In this document: positions 11,456 to 22,721 of the stretch, in pieces
Layout: every line of letters starts with the position of its first letter
Position numbering within the stretch: position 1 is the stretch's first letter
DNA from: Zygnema cylindricum
Taxonomy: Eukaryota; Streptophyta; Zygnematophyceae; Zygnematales; Zygnemataceae
Reading direction: 5' to 3'
Length of the DNA stretch: 64,000 nt
NCBI GenBank assembly: GCA_037447655.1
Contig: JBBHKE010002319.1
Coordinates: 1-64,000 of the forward strand
The notes under the pieces: generated by a model
The model's input: the letters and a program-made list of their open reading frames with translations, nothing else
What the model was told of the DNA's origin: nothing
Databases searched by the model: none
Made by a program: the position numbers and the translations under genes

Positions 11456-12730
11456 CTGACATTGGTTTTTAAACTTTTTTTTGTCAACCCAATGGAAAGC
11501 GAGTAATTCTATCAGTCCAATAAAAAACCCTGAAGCCCCCTAACAAAAACTTAAAAAACCTTAAAAACGAGTCATTAACTCATTGTGTTCCAACAAAATC
11601 ATGGATTAAAATGCGACTAGTTGGTCCACTATGGAGACCATCTCGTTTGACAACACGTGTCCTTACAAATCTTGGAGGTACAACACTAATTATAAGTTCT
11701 GTATACATCTACGTGGCGTCTAATTTGCGGAAATGTTGAAATACGTTTGCCGCCGCTGCACATTAAATACATAATTCAAAAGTAGGCGTTTTTATGGTAG
11801 GCCTTTGGTAGGCGCACAAAATTTGGCACAAAAATCGCGCAGAGTAAGCATAATTTATGTGTGTGCGTTGTGCACACTATTGTACTAGCGTACGAATATT
11901 ATGTATGATCATAGTACAGCGCACGCCGCCAGACGATAATTTTTAGCGAACTGATACGGCTTAGGATGACATTTTGCGGGAAAGAAAACCCGGATTATTA
12001 TTTTTTTAGGGTGAACCTCCATCAAGCGAAAAGTGGGGTTCATTACTGGAAAAAGTGCATTTTCGTACATATCCAACTCATTTCCGTACATGGCCGTGCT
12101 GTGTTTTTTTTTTTTAAACATGATTACTGGAGATTCGTCAAAACTATCCAAACCTTTGGGCGAGAACGTCGACCGTCCGATTACCTGTTTTCGAAGCAAG
12201 CGGTCATGTCGTCCAGTGATTAATTACTCTCCTCGGAGAGGAGAGTAGCCAATCGCCGGACGTGTAAAATGTTTACACGTGGAAAGGTCACGTACGATCC
12301 GCGCGCCTTCGGACATGCGAGAATCAAATCCAACGATAACCACAAAAAAAAAAAATTTGTTGAAGAATATGTTGTGACGCCTCCTCCACGATTCGTTGAC
12401 ATCCAGAATTTATGGCGCCACGACGAAAAACGAACGACAAAAAAACTACAAAAAATACAAATCACGAACGTACAAATTGTGTATTCACATAATTAAAATT
12501 TGCTTTTGGATGTACGGATAAAAGTTCAGATATTTTGCTTTTGGAATCTTGAAGTGCTCGCCGTCAGAACATGAACCTACGTGCATCCAATCGAAAGAAA
12601 GCACCTACACGATAGATTCCAGTGCTGACACGACCTGATGGAGAAGTGAACGAAATATTATTGCCAATAAATGTATTCGTAAGATTACAGTCGACGCCTG
12701 ATGGAGGTTCACCCTTATCGTCCCATACTG
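11456..12730. other. Intergenic with a short repeat fragment
   Basis: A fragment of the CAAAAGTAGGCG repeat family lies at about 11778-11815. The remainder, including a more GC-rich patch at 12150-12430, contains no gene that I can support. Confidence 0.4.
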
Positions 12731-12731
12731 C

Positions 12732-13124
12732 GTGGTTGGTCAATTTGAGGTTTCATTTAGTGTGGCCTTCAAAATTGCAGACGTTAACATGACAGATAGT
12801 CTTATCGTAAGTTGTGTTATGGGCTTTTCATGTGATCTTCTTAGATCGCTACTTTGATCAACGACCATCCGATCGTCCAAATGTGACGGTTTAAGTAAAA
12901 ATACCTCAAAACTCACAGAAAAATATTTTTTTGTCCGAATGTTTTTCAAAATTTAGGCATGACGTTTAAATCTCTATCGATCGATGTGCAGTTCAACCCT
13001 GTTACATTTTTTGTTCATTTTGCTACCCATATAATATGGGTCTTAAGGTCATATTGTATGTTTTACATACAATAGGCATATTGTATGGGCCTACTTTCAC
13101 CTACTTTTGAACTATGATTTAATA
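12732..13124 (-). mobile_element. 'CATAGTTCAAAAGTAGG' family repeat, reverse orientation
   Basis: The right end is CCTACTTTTGAACTATG. Inside are the family blocks CATACAATAGGCATATTGTA, CCGATCGTCC and TTCATGTGATCTTCTTAGAT. The left side (TCAATTTGAGGTTTCATTTA) matches the inverted far end of the copy at 28.67-29.03 kb, so this subfamily has two different ends. Its superfamily is not certain. Confidence 0.6.
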
Positions 13125-15330
13125 ATAAATCTTGCTGTTTTGCAAGTGGATGGGCTGTTACATAACTTTTGTTTTTTCGAGTGTGAAACCGACCTGAGAA
13201 TCTGAAATTAAATTATTGCCGTTGCGCATCAGAGCATGCCTTTGTGGCTCGTCCCGCGTAGACCTGCGTATCTTCCAAGATTTGGAGGACAAAGATTGCA
13301 GATCCGAAGGACTAAAATATTTTTTTTGTCCTTGTGCATGCGTGGCTCGCCCGCTTTTTAGGCCGAATTCATTTTTCGCCTGGCTGGCACAAGGTACAAG
13401 CGCCACGATCGATTGGCATTTGCAAAGCTGAAAGTCAGGTGGTTAATACTAAGAGCGGCATTCCATTACGAAATGATTGTATTCTCTATTTGCAAGTAAA
13501 CGTTAAGCATTGCCTAGTAAGTTAAAACGGTTTTTGGACGCTTTCATAAAAATCTAGGACAGCGAAACAGAGTTCAATCTGTTCAGTGTTCACAATGGAA
13601 TGCCATACGTGCCACGAGTGACAGGGGCGCAACCACACAGCTGTACAGTTTGTCCACGACATGCTGACTGTTACTGACAGGATTGACCCTGTCAGAAGAT
13701 TTGTGAAAAAATATTTTCGTTTCATACAGCCATGCCTGTTTAATGCCAGCTGTAGCCACACTGTACGAAGTCAGCTTAACTAAAGAGATTCAGGGTGGTT
13801 AATGCGGTGTTTGTACTTGTTCTGTACGAATATGTAGTGCATCTTCGTCGTTTCTTTCACTGTACTTTTTGTCAGGTGGTCGAGAGCTCTCCGACTGTAC
13901 ATGGCCAAAGTTGATGTCGTCACAATCGAGCGTACGAATCGACGGAGGGAAGGGCTCCACGTCTCTCGGAGCTAAAGTTTTATAATCAGTCTTTCCCTTT
14001 TTTGGGGGAATCACAGTATATGTGTAAATTGCCATTGCAACGAAGAGCCGTTTCGTTACAGCTAAAAACAAAAAGAGGACCAATAAAATCTCTTGATCTG
14101 ATAACTTTATTAGATTCAACAAACGTATTTTTTGCAATGGCGATTTTCCCATATTTAATTAGATGCCTTGTATGCCGAAGCCTTGGTGCTGACCTTGGCC
14201 ACTACAGTACAGAACAGACTCAGTACAGACTGACTGTACCGCAGTGGATAGTTTCGTACACATGTCGTATGTTGACGTTGATGTATAGTGACCGTACATT
14301 CAACATGCCGTACATCGAAGAGTCTAGAGTTGGGCTCCATCGGGGCAGCTTTCGTATGAACCCGTATCATAAATGTAGCCATCCATAATTTGTCGCGAAT
14401 ACAAACAAAAAGAAAAACAAGTCCGGGAAGAACTAAAAAATGTACAAAGCCTTTTTTTTTCCGGCTGTTTTACGCCGGTCAATGTTTTACTGGCGTTAAT
14501 TTCAAAATTCGAGCGATTCAGATTCATTTTTGAGAGTATCCTACTTTTTTTTTCTGCCCAAAAAATACACGCGTCATAAACTAAAAGGTCCGCGCAATTT
14601 CCCTCGCTATCCTGATAAATGACCTTTCGCAGGTCCAATTCAAAATTTCAAGCTCTTTCAATCAGGCACAGTCCACACTATATAATACATGGCGGTCCCC
14701 GCATATTCTTCACAATGCGTGTTCGTACATCTTCGTTAGTACGGTATCGTATTGTGAATCGCTGTTTGACCTATTGACGGGAGCGTGAAGCTGTGAATGG
14801 AGGAAGTACGGAAATTTGATTATATACTTTCGTTCATCGAATCTACCGTACATGAAACGAGGCTGCAGCAATTTGTTCCTGTAGATTTGTACGCTCAAGA
14901 TTTGTTATCATAGTGACTTGTGCGGCTGTACCGCTGTAGATTTGTACTGTTGACGGTCTAGATTTGATCTAGTGTAAAAGTACTGTACCACTCCAGTGAG
15001 ACCAGACTCCAGTTCCAGAACCATTCGTAGTATTCTGTCGTTTTTAAGACTATGTACAGTCCAGGGTTGGATATCCGAATAAATACCGTACGTAGAGGCT
15101 CGATCGTCCGTTGGATTTGCAAACCAGTGGCTGGACGGTGGGATGTCCGTACACCAAAATATCGAAGGTGTGTACGAACCTAGGAGCCGTCAGTCCTTTT
15201 CCGTGGGATTCCAAGAGTTGTCTCACGCGGCAGTCGAGCTCAGTATTTGTTTTATAAAAGTACAGTGCAAAATCATAGTACGTATTCTAATTAGTACACA
15301 ATTGCATCTGTACGATACCTAGTCCCAGGG
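13125..15330. other. Intergenic upstream of the selenoprotein U gene
   Basis: No coding exon or known repeat was recognised in about 2.2 kb. Short palindromic runs of the type TACGGTACC/CCGTACGTA are common, as in many other gene-free parts of this window. Confidence 0.4.
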
Positions 15331-15335
15331 GATAA

Positions 15336-15343
15336 CTATATAG
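15336..15343 (+). promoter_or_regulatory. Possible TATA box of the selenoprotein U gene
   Basis: CTATATAG lies 212 bases before the start codon at 15555. A second TATATAT-like site lies near 15507. Neither has independent support, and the transcription start cannot be read from sequence alone. Confidence 0.2.
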
Positions 15344-15554
15344 CCTACAAGATGAGTGAAGACTGCAGAGGTGGAGACTCTACCTGCCCTAAAACGTGTA
15401 CCATGCTGCAGCTCTTGCAGTGACAGAAGCAGAACCTAGCCGCCATTGCTAGGAAAGAAGGAAATAAAGAAAACATGAAAACAAAAAAGTGAAGTAAGGA
15501 ATATAAGTATATATGAAAAGAGAATAGGCGGCGCATGCTTCCGCGCATACTTCC

Positions 15555-18500
15555 ATGGCTACTCAGGAAGGTTCGAAGAAAGTCGCTGCAGCTTTACGGA
15601 ATGTGGAAGTCGAGCAGATTGTAGGGCCCGGCAATGATCCCTTCGTACGGATGGGATCATTTTGGAAAGATCAGGTCAGTGATTTTTTTTTTCTTTAGAT
15701 AATCTCGTTTGTGCCTGTCCTATCATTGTTATTTTGGTTTTTTGTGGTTTTCTCTGCTTTGTTTCCAGTATTCAGGTCGTGTGAGAAAAGGCTATTCGTG
15801 GTGGTGTTGCATTTGAATGTGAAATAGTTCAACGGGTAATGAATCGTTAAATTTTTAGCAATTTTTTCTCTCCCTCTCCCTCTCCCTCTCCCTCTCCCTC
15901 TCCCTCTCCCTCTCCCTCTCCCTCTCCCTCTCCCTCCCTCTCCCTCTCCCTCTCCCTCTCCCTCTCCCTCTCCCTCTCCCTCTCCCTCTCCCTCTCCCTC
16001 TCCCTCTCCCTCTCCCTCTCCCTCTCCCTCTCCCTCTCCCTCTCCCTCTCCCTCTCCCTCTCCCTCTCCCTCTCCCTCTCCCTCTCCCTCTCCCTCTCCC
16101 TCTCCCTCTCCCTCTCCCTCTCCCTCTCCCTCTCCCTCTCCCTCTCCCTCTCCCTCTCCCTCTCCCTCTCCCTCTCCCTCTCCCTCTCCCTCTCCCTCTC
16201 CCTCTCCCTCTCCCTCTCCCTCTCCCTCTCCCTCTCCCTCTCCCTCTCCCTCTCCCTCTCCCTCTCCCTCTCCCTCTCCCTCTCCCTCTCCCTCTCCCTC
16301 TCCCTCTCCCTCTCCCTCTCCCTCTCCCTCTCCCTCTCCCTCTCCCTCTCCCTCTCCCTCTCCCTCTCCCTCTCCCTCTCCCTCTCCCTCTCCCTCTCCC
16401 TCTCCCTCTCCCTCTCCCTCTCCCTCTCCCTCTCCCTCTCCCTCTCCCTCTCCCTCTCCCTCTCCCTCTCCCTCTCCCCTCTCCCTCTCCCTCTCCCTCT
16501 CCCTCTCCCTCTCCCTCTCCCTCTCCCTCTCCCTCTCCCTCTCCCTCTCCCTCTCCCTCTCCCTCTCCCTCTCCCTCTCCCTCTCCCTCTCCCTCTCCCT
16601 CTCCCTCTCCCTCTCCCTCTCCCTCTCCCTCTCCCTCTCCCTCTCCCTCTCCCTCTCCCTCTCCCTCTCCCTCTCCCTCTCCCTCTCCCTCTCCCTCTCC
16701 CTCTCCCTCTCCCTCTCCCTCTCTCCCTCTCCCTCTCCCTCTCCCTCTCCCTCTCCCTCTCCCTCTCCCTCTCCCTCTCCCTCTCCCTCTCCCTCTCCCT
16801 CTCCCTCTCCCTCTCCCTCTCCCTCTCCCTCTCCCTCTCCCTCTCCCTCTCCCTCTCCCTCTCCCTCTCCCTCTCCCTCTCCCTCTCCCTCTCCCTCTCC
16901 CTCTCCCTCTCCCTCTCCCTCTCCCTCTCCCTCTCCCTCTCCCTCTCCCTCTCCCTCTCCCTCTCCCTCTCCCTCTCCCTCTCCCTCTCCCTCTCCCTCT
17001 CCCTCTCCCTCTCCCTCTCCCTCTCACTCAATTTCACAATTGTGGGAATCGTTACATCTTATTTGCCGATTCGATTCCCTTCGTCACTTTCGTTGTCTTG
17101 CTACTTTCGAGTCAGGATCAATATTTGTTTGAATATCCTCATTCGACAACAAACATAATCGATTTCAAATGTCGTGTTTCATTCCTGCGTTTGTGTTTCA
17201 TTCCTTCATTTTGTTTATTTCAAGGCTTTTTATGATTATGGATCTTTTGCTTCAGGTGCATTTCACGTCGACTAGAGTTCAGAATTTGATGCCGATTTCT
17301 TGTTGTAGCACATGAAAATTTCCCAAAATCAGGGCGAGTGCATTATATAACCTATTAATTATATAAAATTGTATATTATATAAATCGTGACACACGGTTA
17401 TACTTTTTGAAATGAGTTTGGCATCTGCAGCTAAGGTAAGCTTTTGACCCACTGACTTGACGGCTCGAGAACATAAAACCAGATCAGTAGAGCTTATACT
17501 TATGACGCTCAGCATTTGAATATGACTGTGTTTTTTTTTTTCTTCTCTTCTTTTCTTTTCTTTTCTCTACTTTTGTTTTTTTTTCTGTTCTTTTTTTTCT
17601 TTTCTTTTTTTTATTGGCAGGTGGTTGTTTTGCATCTCTTGCGGCGGTTTGGGTGACGACTGTGTCGCGGAGGGGCCATGGAGATCTCTCGAGCGATCCC
17701 TCTCCTCCGCCGAGCCGGTGTTCGTGTAGTGGGTGTAGGTAAGTTTAAGAAGAGTCAATTAATATGGTTGGTTCGTTTTCTTTTTTGGAAAGAGAATAAT
17801 TATCTCAGCTGGTCTGTTGACGTGGAAATTGGCTGTTTAACTCCTTTGTGAAAGTATTTCGCTGAGAAAATGAGATTCTGATTGGTCCTTATGTGAAAAC
17901 TGGTCAGGGACCAGTGTGGTAGTTTCTTAGAAGCCCCCCTTGTTAAAAATTCAGTTATTTGAACATATAATACCGTATAATTGGTGGAAATGCACTGCTG
18001 CTATGCTTGTCCTGTTTGCTCTGCCAAAAAATAGAATAAAGGAAGAAAAAAAAGAAAACAAACAGAAAGAAACGGTTGCATTTCAATGACTTCCATTTCT
18101 ACTTATTGTAACCAGATTTTTTGTATACACTGGAGCTTTAAAATGCAATTTTATTACTGATTTTGTAACTGATAAGAGTTTGGATTTAACAATGGCAGGT
18201 CTGGAGGCCTTAGGAGTAGAAGATTTTGTAGCGGGCGGGTTCTGGCAGGGAGAGTTGTACATTGATCATGGAAAGAAGGCTTATAAAGCTCTCCAGTTGA
18301 AGTCCTCGGGCATTATCGGTGCCGTTTCTCAACTTGTGTTTAACCGTAAAGTGAGGGACGAGTTGGTTCGAACCAAAGACATTCCGATGAACTTTGTTGG
18401 AGACGGACTGTGAGTTTTTCATCTGGTTCGACCTAATTATACTAATAGGGGGATTACACGGAAGCTATTAGTGGCGTTCCTGGTCAGTAATCGAGTAATC

Positions 18501-19344
18501 GCTTAAAAATATGTATGATCCGTACATTTTTCTGTGCGCTTCTGCAGTTAGTGGCCTGTTAATCCGTTTGTATAGCTACCTTACAAGCTGAAAGGGTGTT
18601 ATTTGATTTCACCACTATGGGGTGTTAAAATAATTGCGAAGATAATCCTGAAAGACCCTTGGAGAGGAGGGTTTAAAGCAAAATATAATTGGTCTGACCA
18701 TGAAGGCGTGAATCTCATGCACTTCAGTTATATATTCTATTCAACATCTTGTCTATGTGGTAAATGATTATAGTATCAGCAGGCTGGCAATATAATACAA
18801 AAACTGATCTGCCAGAAAAAAAGTGCAAATATAGCATAAGAATCGTAACATCATAAAGTTATCGCATTTAAAAACTCAGCGCCCAGAGACAAATGAATGA
18901 ATTTGTCTAATAGGTTAATTATACCTACTCTAAAACTGGTGTTACTGGCAAGTCATCATAGAAACCTTGCAGAATATTGTACGACTCGTACAGTTTTCTG
19001 TACTTTACTCTGGTTATTGGCCAAATATGCCAACTATAGCGTTATCTTGAAAAGTTAAGAGCTATAACATAACTTCCATCGTCGTCGTCTGTTTTATAAC
19101 ATGCTTCAATCATGTTTTCTTGTATTATCTGTTTTCTGACTGTTTCAGGCAACATGGAGCCACATTTGTTATGGATATTGGAGGAGCCATGATTTTGGAC
19201 TTCAGACAAGACGATTTTGCCGCCTATCCTTCTCCGGAATCTCTCCTCGAGGCTTGCGGTCTCTCCTCTCGTTCTCTCAAACCCTCAAAATTGAAGCACT
19301 CTAATGGGAATACCTGTGGTGAGCTTTGCCAATCAAAGGACTAG
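15555..19344 (+). CDS. SELU: Selenoprotein U (peroxiredoxin-like 2 / PRXL2 family), TGA-encoded selenocysteine
   Basis: Four exons join in frame: 15555-15674, 17621-17738, 18199-18409 and 19149-19344. They give about 214 residues, the usual PRXL2/SelU length. All introns are GT-AG, and an in-frame TAG at 15525 precedes the ATG. Exon 2 reads [11 protein letters not shown], then TGA, then [17 protein letters not shown]. In PRXL2A the same place reads RRPG-Cys-x-x-Cys-R, so the TGA replaces the first Cys of the thioredoxin-like CxxC and gives UxxC. Exon 3 has the family's [18 protein letters not shown] block. Exon 4 has [18 protein letters not shown] and a C-terminal LLEACGL. A SECIS element follows at 19557-19603. 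The protein is expected to be a thioredoxin-fold oxidoreductase; its substrate is unknown. The alternative is a pseudogene with one nonsense codon, but every other part of the frame and all splice sites are intact. Confidence 0.9.
15867..17025. repeat. 1.16-kb (CCCTCT)n array in intron 1 of selenoprotein U
   Basis: About 190 near-perfect hexamers lie on the plus strand, (GGGAGA)n on the minus strand. The phase is broken only three times: near 15931 (one CT lost), near 16478 (one extra C) and near 16721 (one extra CT). The purine strand has regularly spaced GGG runs and mirror symmetry, the known requirements for G-quadruplex and triplex (H-DNA) formation. Arg-Glu and Gly-Arg open frames across it are artefacts. 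Confidence 0.97.
17654..17656 (+). other. Selenocysteine (UGA) codon
   Basis: This TGA is in frame within exon 2 of the selenoprotein U gene, 11 codons after the splice acceptor. It is followed by CGA CTG TGT CGC, so the motif is U-R-L-C-R. The frame stays open and family-like on both sides and through two more exons, which argues against a true stop. Confidence 0.88.
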
Positions 19345-19389
19345 AAATAGAATTTCTTGGAGGTCACTGCCCTAAAAACAAAAAAACGG

Positions 19390-19505
19390 GGAATGATATG
19401 GGTTTCTATTTACATTTTTTGTTTATTATCGGCATTGAAAAAACAAGAAATGGGGAACATTATGGGTTTCTATCAACATTTTTCGGTATTATCGGCATTG
19501 AAAAA
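19390..19505. repeat. Tandem duplication in the selenoprotein U 3' UTR
   Basis: Two copies of about 60 bp share TATGGGTTTCTAT, an ACATTTTT run and TATTATCGGCATTGAAAAA. They lie between the stop codon and the SECIS element and do not alter the latter. Confidence 0.8.
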
Positions 19506-19556
19506 TGCGTGGTACTGGTTTTTTCCGATTTTTTTTGAATCGATGAGTGGCAAGGT

Positions 19557-19603
19557 ATGAAGTTGTACTCAGAAAATGCGGTCGCAAGACGAGTACGATG
19601 GAA
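19557..19603 (+). promoter_or_regulatory. SECIS element (eukaryotic, form 2-like)
   Basis: The 5' core ATGA (19557-19560) is followed by exactly 12 bases and then AA at 19573-19574. The helix is formed by GTTGTACTC (19562-19570) and GAGTACGAT (19591-19599), nine continuous pairs including two G-U. The 3' core GGAA (19600-19603) supplies the GA for the tandem sheared G-A pairs. Above the AA bulge, TGC-GGTC-GCA can form a small extra stem, as in form 2 SECIS elements. It lies 213 bases past the stop codon of the selenoprotein U frame, on the same strand. SECIS elements recruit SBP2 and eEFSec to decode UGA as selenocysteine. Confidence 0.88.
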
Positions 19604-19674
19604 AAAACTGGAGCAATTGTTACTGTTTCAGGTGCTCTCAAAGAGGATGACATGAAAAGGAAAAAACGGATAAA

Positions 19675-19731
19675 AGAGGTGGAGGTGGTGGTGGAGGAGG
19701 AGGAGGAGGGAGGAGGAGGAGGAGGAAGTCT
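19675..19731. repeat. GGA/GGT-rich simple repeat
   Basis: A purine-rich run, mostly GGA with a few GGT, lies just downstream of the SECIS element, probably still in or near the end of the 3' UTR. Confidence 0.8.
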
Positions 19732-22101
19732 TTAAGGTTTGGCCAGAAAATGATATTTACTAGTACCTCTTTACTTGCGGGGAATTGCACTCTGTATTAC
19801 ACTTATGAATTTTAGAGTAGAATTACTACTTCGGTATAAAGCAAGGAGTTTGTGCATTGAAGAAAGCTACGCTAAAATAATTTTGCAAGTAAGGAGAATG
19901 ACAATCAGATTAGCTCATGTTTGACTGTTTTGTATCAAGTGAATTGTATGCAGAGAGAGAGAGAGGGAGAGAGAGATAGAGCGAAGAAAGAATAATTTGC
20001 AAGTTTTAAGCAAAAAAACTTTTTTGTGATGTCAACAGTTTTTCAGATGGGTTGTTATTTCTTACTCCTTGCAATCAGAGAGTCAGTGAACGTAGGAGCT
20101 TTATCAAGAGAATTTGATGAGTAAACCGTGTGAGTACATGGGAACATGAGAATGAACAGTAAAAGCGAACGAAAAAACTAAGACGGGAGTAAACAAACCT
20201 AAAATGAAAAACACTGCGAAAGGAACACTATGAAAGTCAGTAAGAAGTTGGTTGAAAGTTTGCACTTTCAGCTTTGTTGTGTTGTGGTTTTATGAGGTGG
20301 TGTTGTTTTGTACACGGTCTAATTGCAAACTCATAGAAAAAGAGTATCTTGCTTTGCCTATCAGCTTCTTCTAGGGAGTAAAGCAGTGAGGTGCAAAGCT
20401 TGTTTGCGTCATCACAGGATCAACTTAAAATGAGGTTATTACTGACATTAGGCCAGTGACCTCAGCAGTAATATTGGTAAAAATGCTGTTAAATCTTTTT
20501 TCCTGAATAATGTTGTATTGTTCATCTTGACGGATCAAAAGGAAAATGGTCGTTCTTGACTGTGTGGTACACTGGATTGCTATAATGTGATTTGGTCATG
20601 GTTGTCATTTGACCTCCAAACAGCAAGTTTTTCTTTCGAACAAATGTTTGTCTTCTTCGTAAATTACGATTCGAAACATCGTTTGGATTGAAATCAAATT
20701 ATTAATTCTAAAACATTTTGAATATTGGATACTTTAGTCAGAAGCTGGTGCAACATTGATGGCTCTTTGGTTTCACCTCATTTAGCATTGCCAACGAGGT
20801 TCCTACTTCCCTTTTACATGTTCAACAAATGCAAGTACCAACTTAACTTTCTCTTTGGGCATGTGATGCCTGCATTGTTGACATGTGCTCAACAACAGTT
20901 CTTTTCTTGTCCATTACATAAAGCAGGTGAAGGTATTAAGATGAAACGTTCTGTATTTGTAGATGCAAGTCAACTCTTAAAAAAAGGAAGAATACATCAG
21001 AATTAGTAAGGATTGTCCAAAGTGCACTAAATCTTTGAGGAAAATTGCAAAGAATAGAATAATGGATCGTCATGTAAGATTGCATTAATTAAGAGACCAT
21101 TGCCTGTAAGAAAAAAAGAGTGTGTTGATGGTATCTTTCTCAAGGCAACTTCCATAGAAAACCTCCAAATCTGCTCATTATTCTCCAGTTTCACTCCAAT
21201 TACTTTTCTGTTTTCTAAAATTTCCTTCTCCCCCTCTTCTCTCCCTCTCCCTCCTAACACATTCCAAAATTTTGAACTGTAATGGTAGCTGTTCTCTGAA
21301 TGATGGCTCTTCTCCCTGCTCTTTTCCTCCTCTCGTCTACCTCATTCCTCCTTCCTCTTGATTCATTGCCTATGGCTGTTCGCCTTAGTGAAGAATTATA
21401 GTTAATGTTAATTCTTCAATGTACTTAATTACTCTTTACTATTTCCTTTATTAAAGACAATCTACACCATGCACTAACAGCAAAAGAAACAATCCTACAG
21501 TATTTTTGCCGTACTTGCAGCTTAGTATCTTTGATGTAGATTGCTTTGTCTATCACCCAGGTCTTGGTTTGGCAAGTACAGATTTCTGAAAGACCAAGTG
21601 ACCAAATAATGTATATTATTAAATTCTCCAGAAGAAATTGTTTAGACTCCGTCACATGGACTAAATCCCTGCTTCTTGCTTATTTTTAATCAGTAAAATT
21701 GACAAACATTGTTAGAGAAACTTAAGAGAGAAAAAAAAAATAAGAGATTTCCCTTGAAGCTTAATGCCTGTTTTCATCCCCAACAATAGCGGGACCACAT
21801 CCTATTCCACTGACTTAAAATCCCAGCAACTAGCCCTCATGCACTTTCAAGGTGGATAATTCTCTTCTTTAACCCTGCTTTTCTCAAGAGCTGAAGGTAT
21901 AATGATATGTTATCGTGGAGATGCTCCACTACCTTTCCCTCAAACATCAAAGTGGACAGTAACTAGGAGACAAGTGGACAGTAACTACAAGACATTCTTT
22001 ATACCAAAACTAAACAACCACAAAAATACTGAGAAAGGAGACGAAGCTGACATAGAATTCGACACTATCGCACAAATGACATTTATGGAATACTAAGAAA
22101 C
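19732..22101. other. Intergenic, nothing recognised
   Basis: About 2.4 kb without a supported gene. A short GA repeat lies near 19951-19982 and a pyrimidine-rich stretch near 21215-21260. An open frame at 20725-21006 has no recognisable family and no splice or context support. Confidence 0.4.
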
Positions 22102-22103
22102 TA

Positions 22104-22721
22104 CACCGCGAATCGTAATTAGAGTAAATTACTCTAATTCGGTCGCTCCAAATTTCGACTCTATCACATCAAATAGAGTAATCGATTCTAATTTTTTCAT
22201 TATTCTAATTTAGGTGAGGTTTAATTAGCGTAAAAAATTCTAATATAGGTTATTTTTAAATAGTGTGGAGTACGGACGACGTCTGACCGTGCAAAATTGT
22301 ACTTTTATAAGTAAAAAGGTACAAATAATGACTTAATAGAATCGCGCTCGCACGTGAAATCGCACTAAACAAAAAATTCAATCACATCGAAAAAAAGCCG
22401 TTCGCATAACTCTCGTCCGTCGACAGCATCGTCGTCAGTGTGAACATTAACTGACATTCAATGCGACAAATATTATTTGCGTCAAAATGATGTCAATACT
22501 ATACCGGACTGACACATTTTGTACATCTACGTAATTTAGTGTTCGAAATTATCGCGCACATAATTATCGCCGACATAACCCAATATAGAATAACTAAATA
22601 AATTAGAGTAAACTTCATAGTTGAAAAAGCTCTATCACATAAAATAGCGTCAATTACTCTAATTGTTTTTTTTGGTTTTTTTACTCTAATTTTTTCATTA
22701 CTCTAATTACGATTCGCGGTG
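22104..22721. mobile_element. TA-flanked MITE, full length (618 bp)
   Basis: The termini are CACCGCGAATCGTAATTAGA and its exact inverted match, with TA at 22102-22103 and 22722-22723. Motifs built on TTACTCTAATT/AATTAGAGTAA repeat inside both ends. It lies downstream of the SAM synthase 3' end and is matched, in opposite orientation, by 50009-50624. Confidence 0.85.

Noticed and set aside
15867-17025. Interstitial telomere repeat
   Set aside because: The unit is CCCTCT, not CCCTAA or CCCTAAA, and the array is inside a gene.
15847-17037. Two minus-strand open frames of about 390 codons made of Arg-Glu or Gly-Arg dipeptides
   Set aside because: They are translations of the (GGGAGA)n array, which has no stop in any frame of the purine strand, and they lie in an intron of the selenoprotein gene.
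17654-17656. TGA as a plain nonsense mutation in a PRXL2 pseudogene
   Set aside because: The TGA aligns with the catalytic Cys/Sec, the frame is family-like on both sides, splice sites are intact and a SECIS follows. A random stop at this codon would be a strong coincidence.
20725-21006. Hypothetical protein of 93 codons
   Set aside because: No recognisable family, no conserved neighbour and no splice context; the length is expected by chance in this composition.
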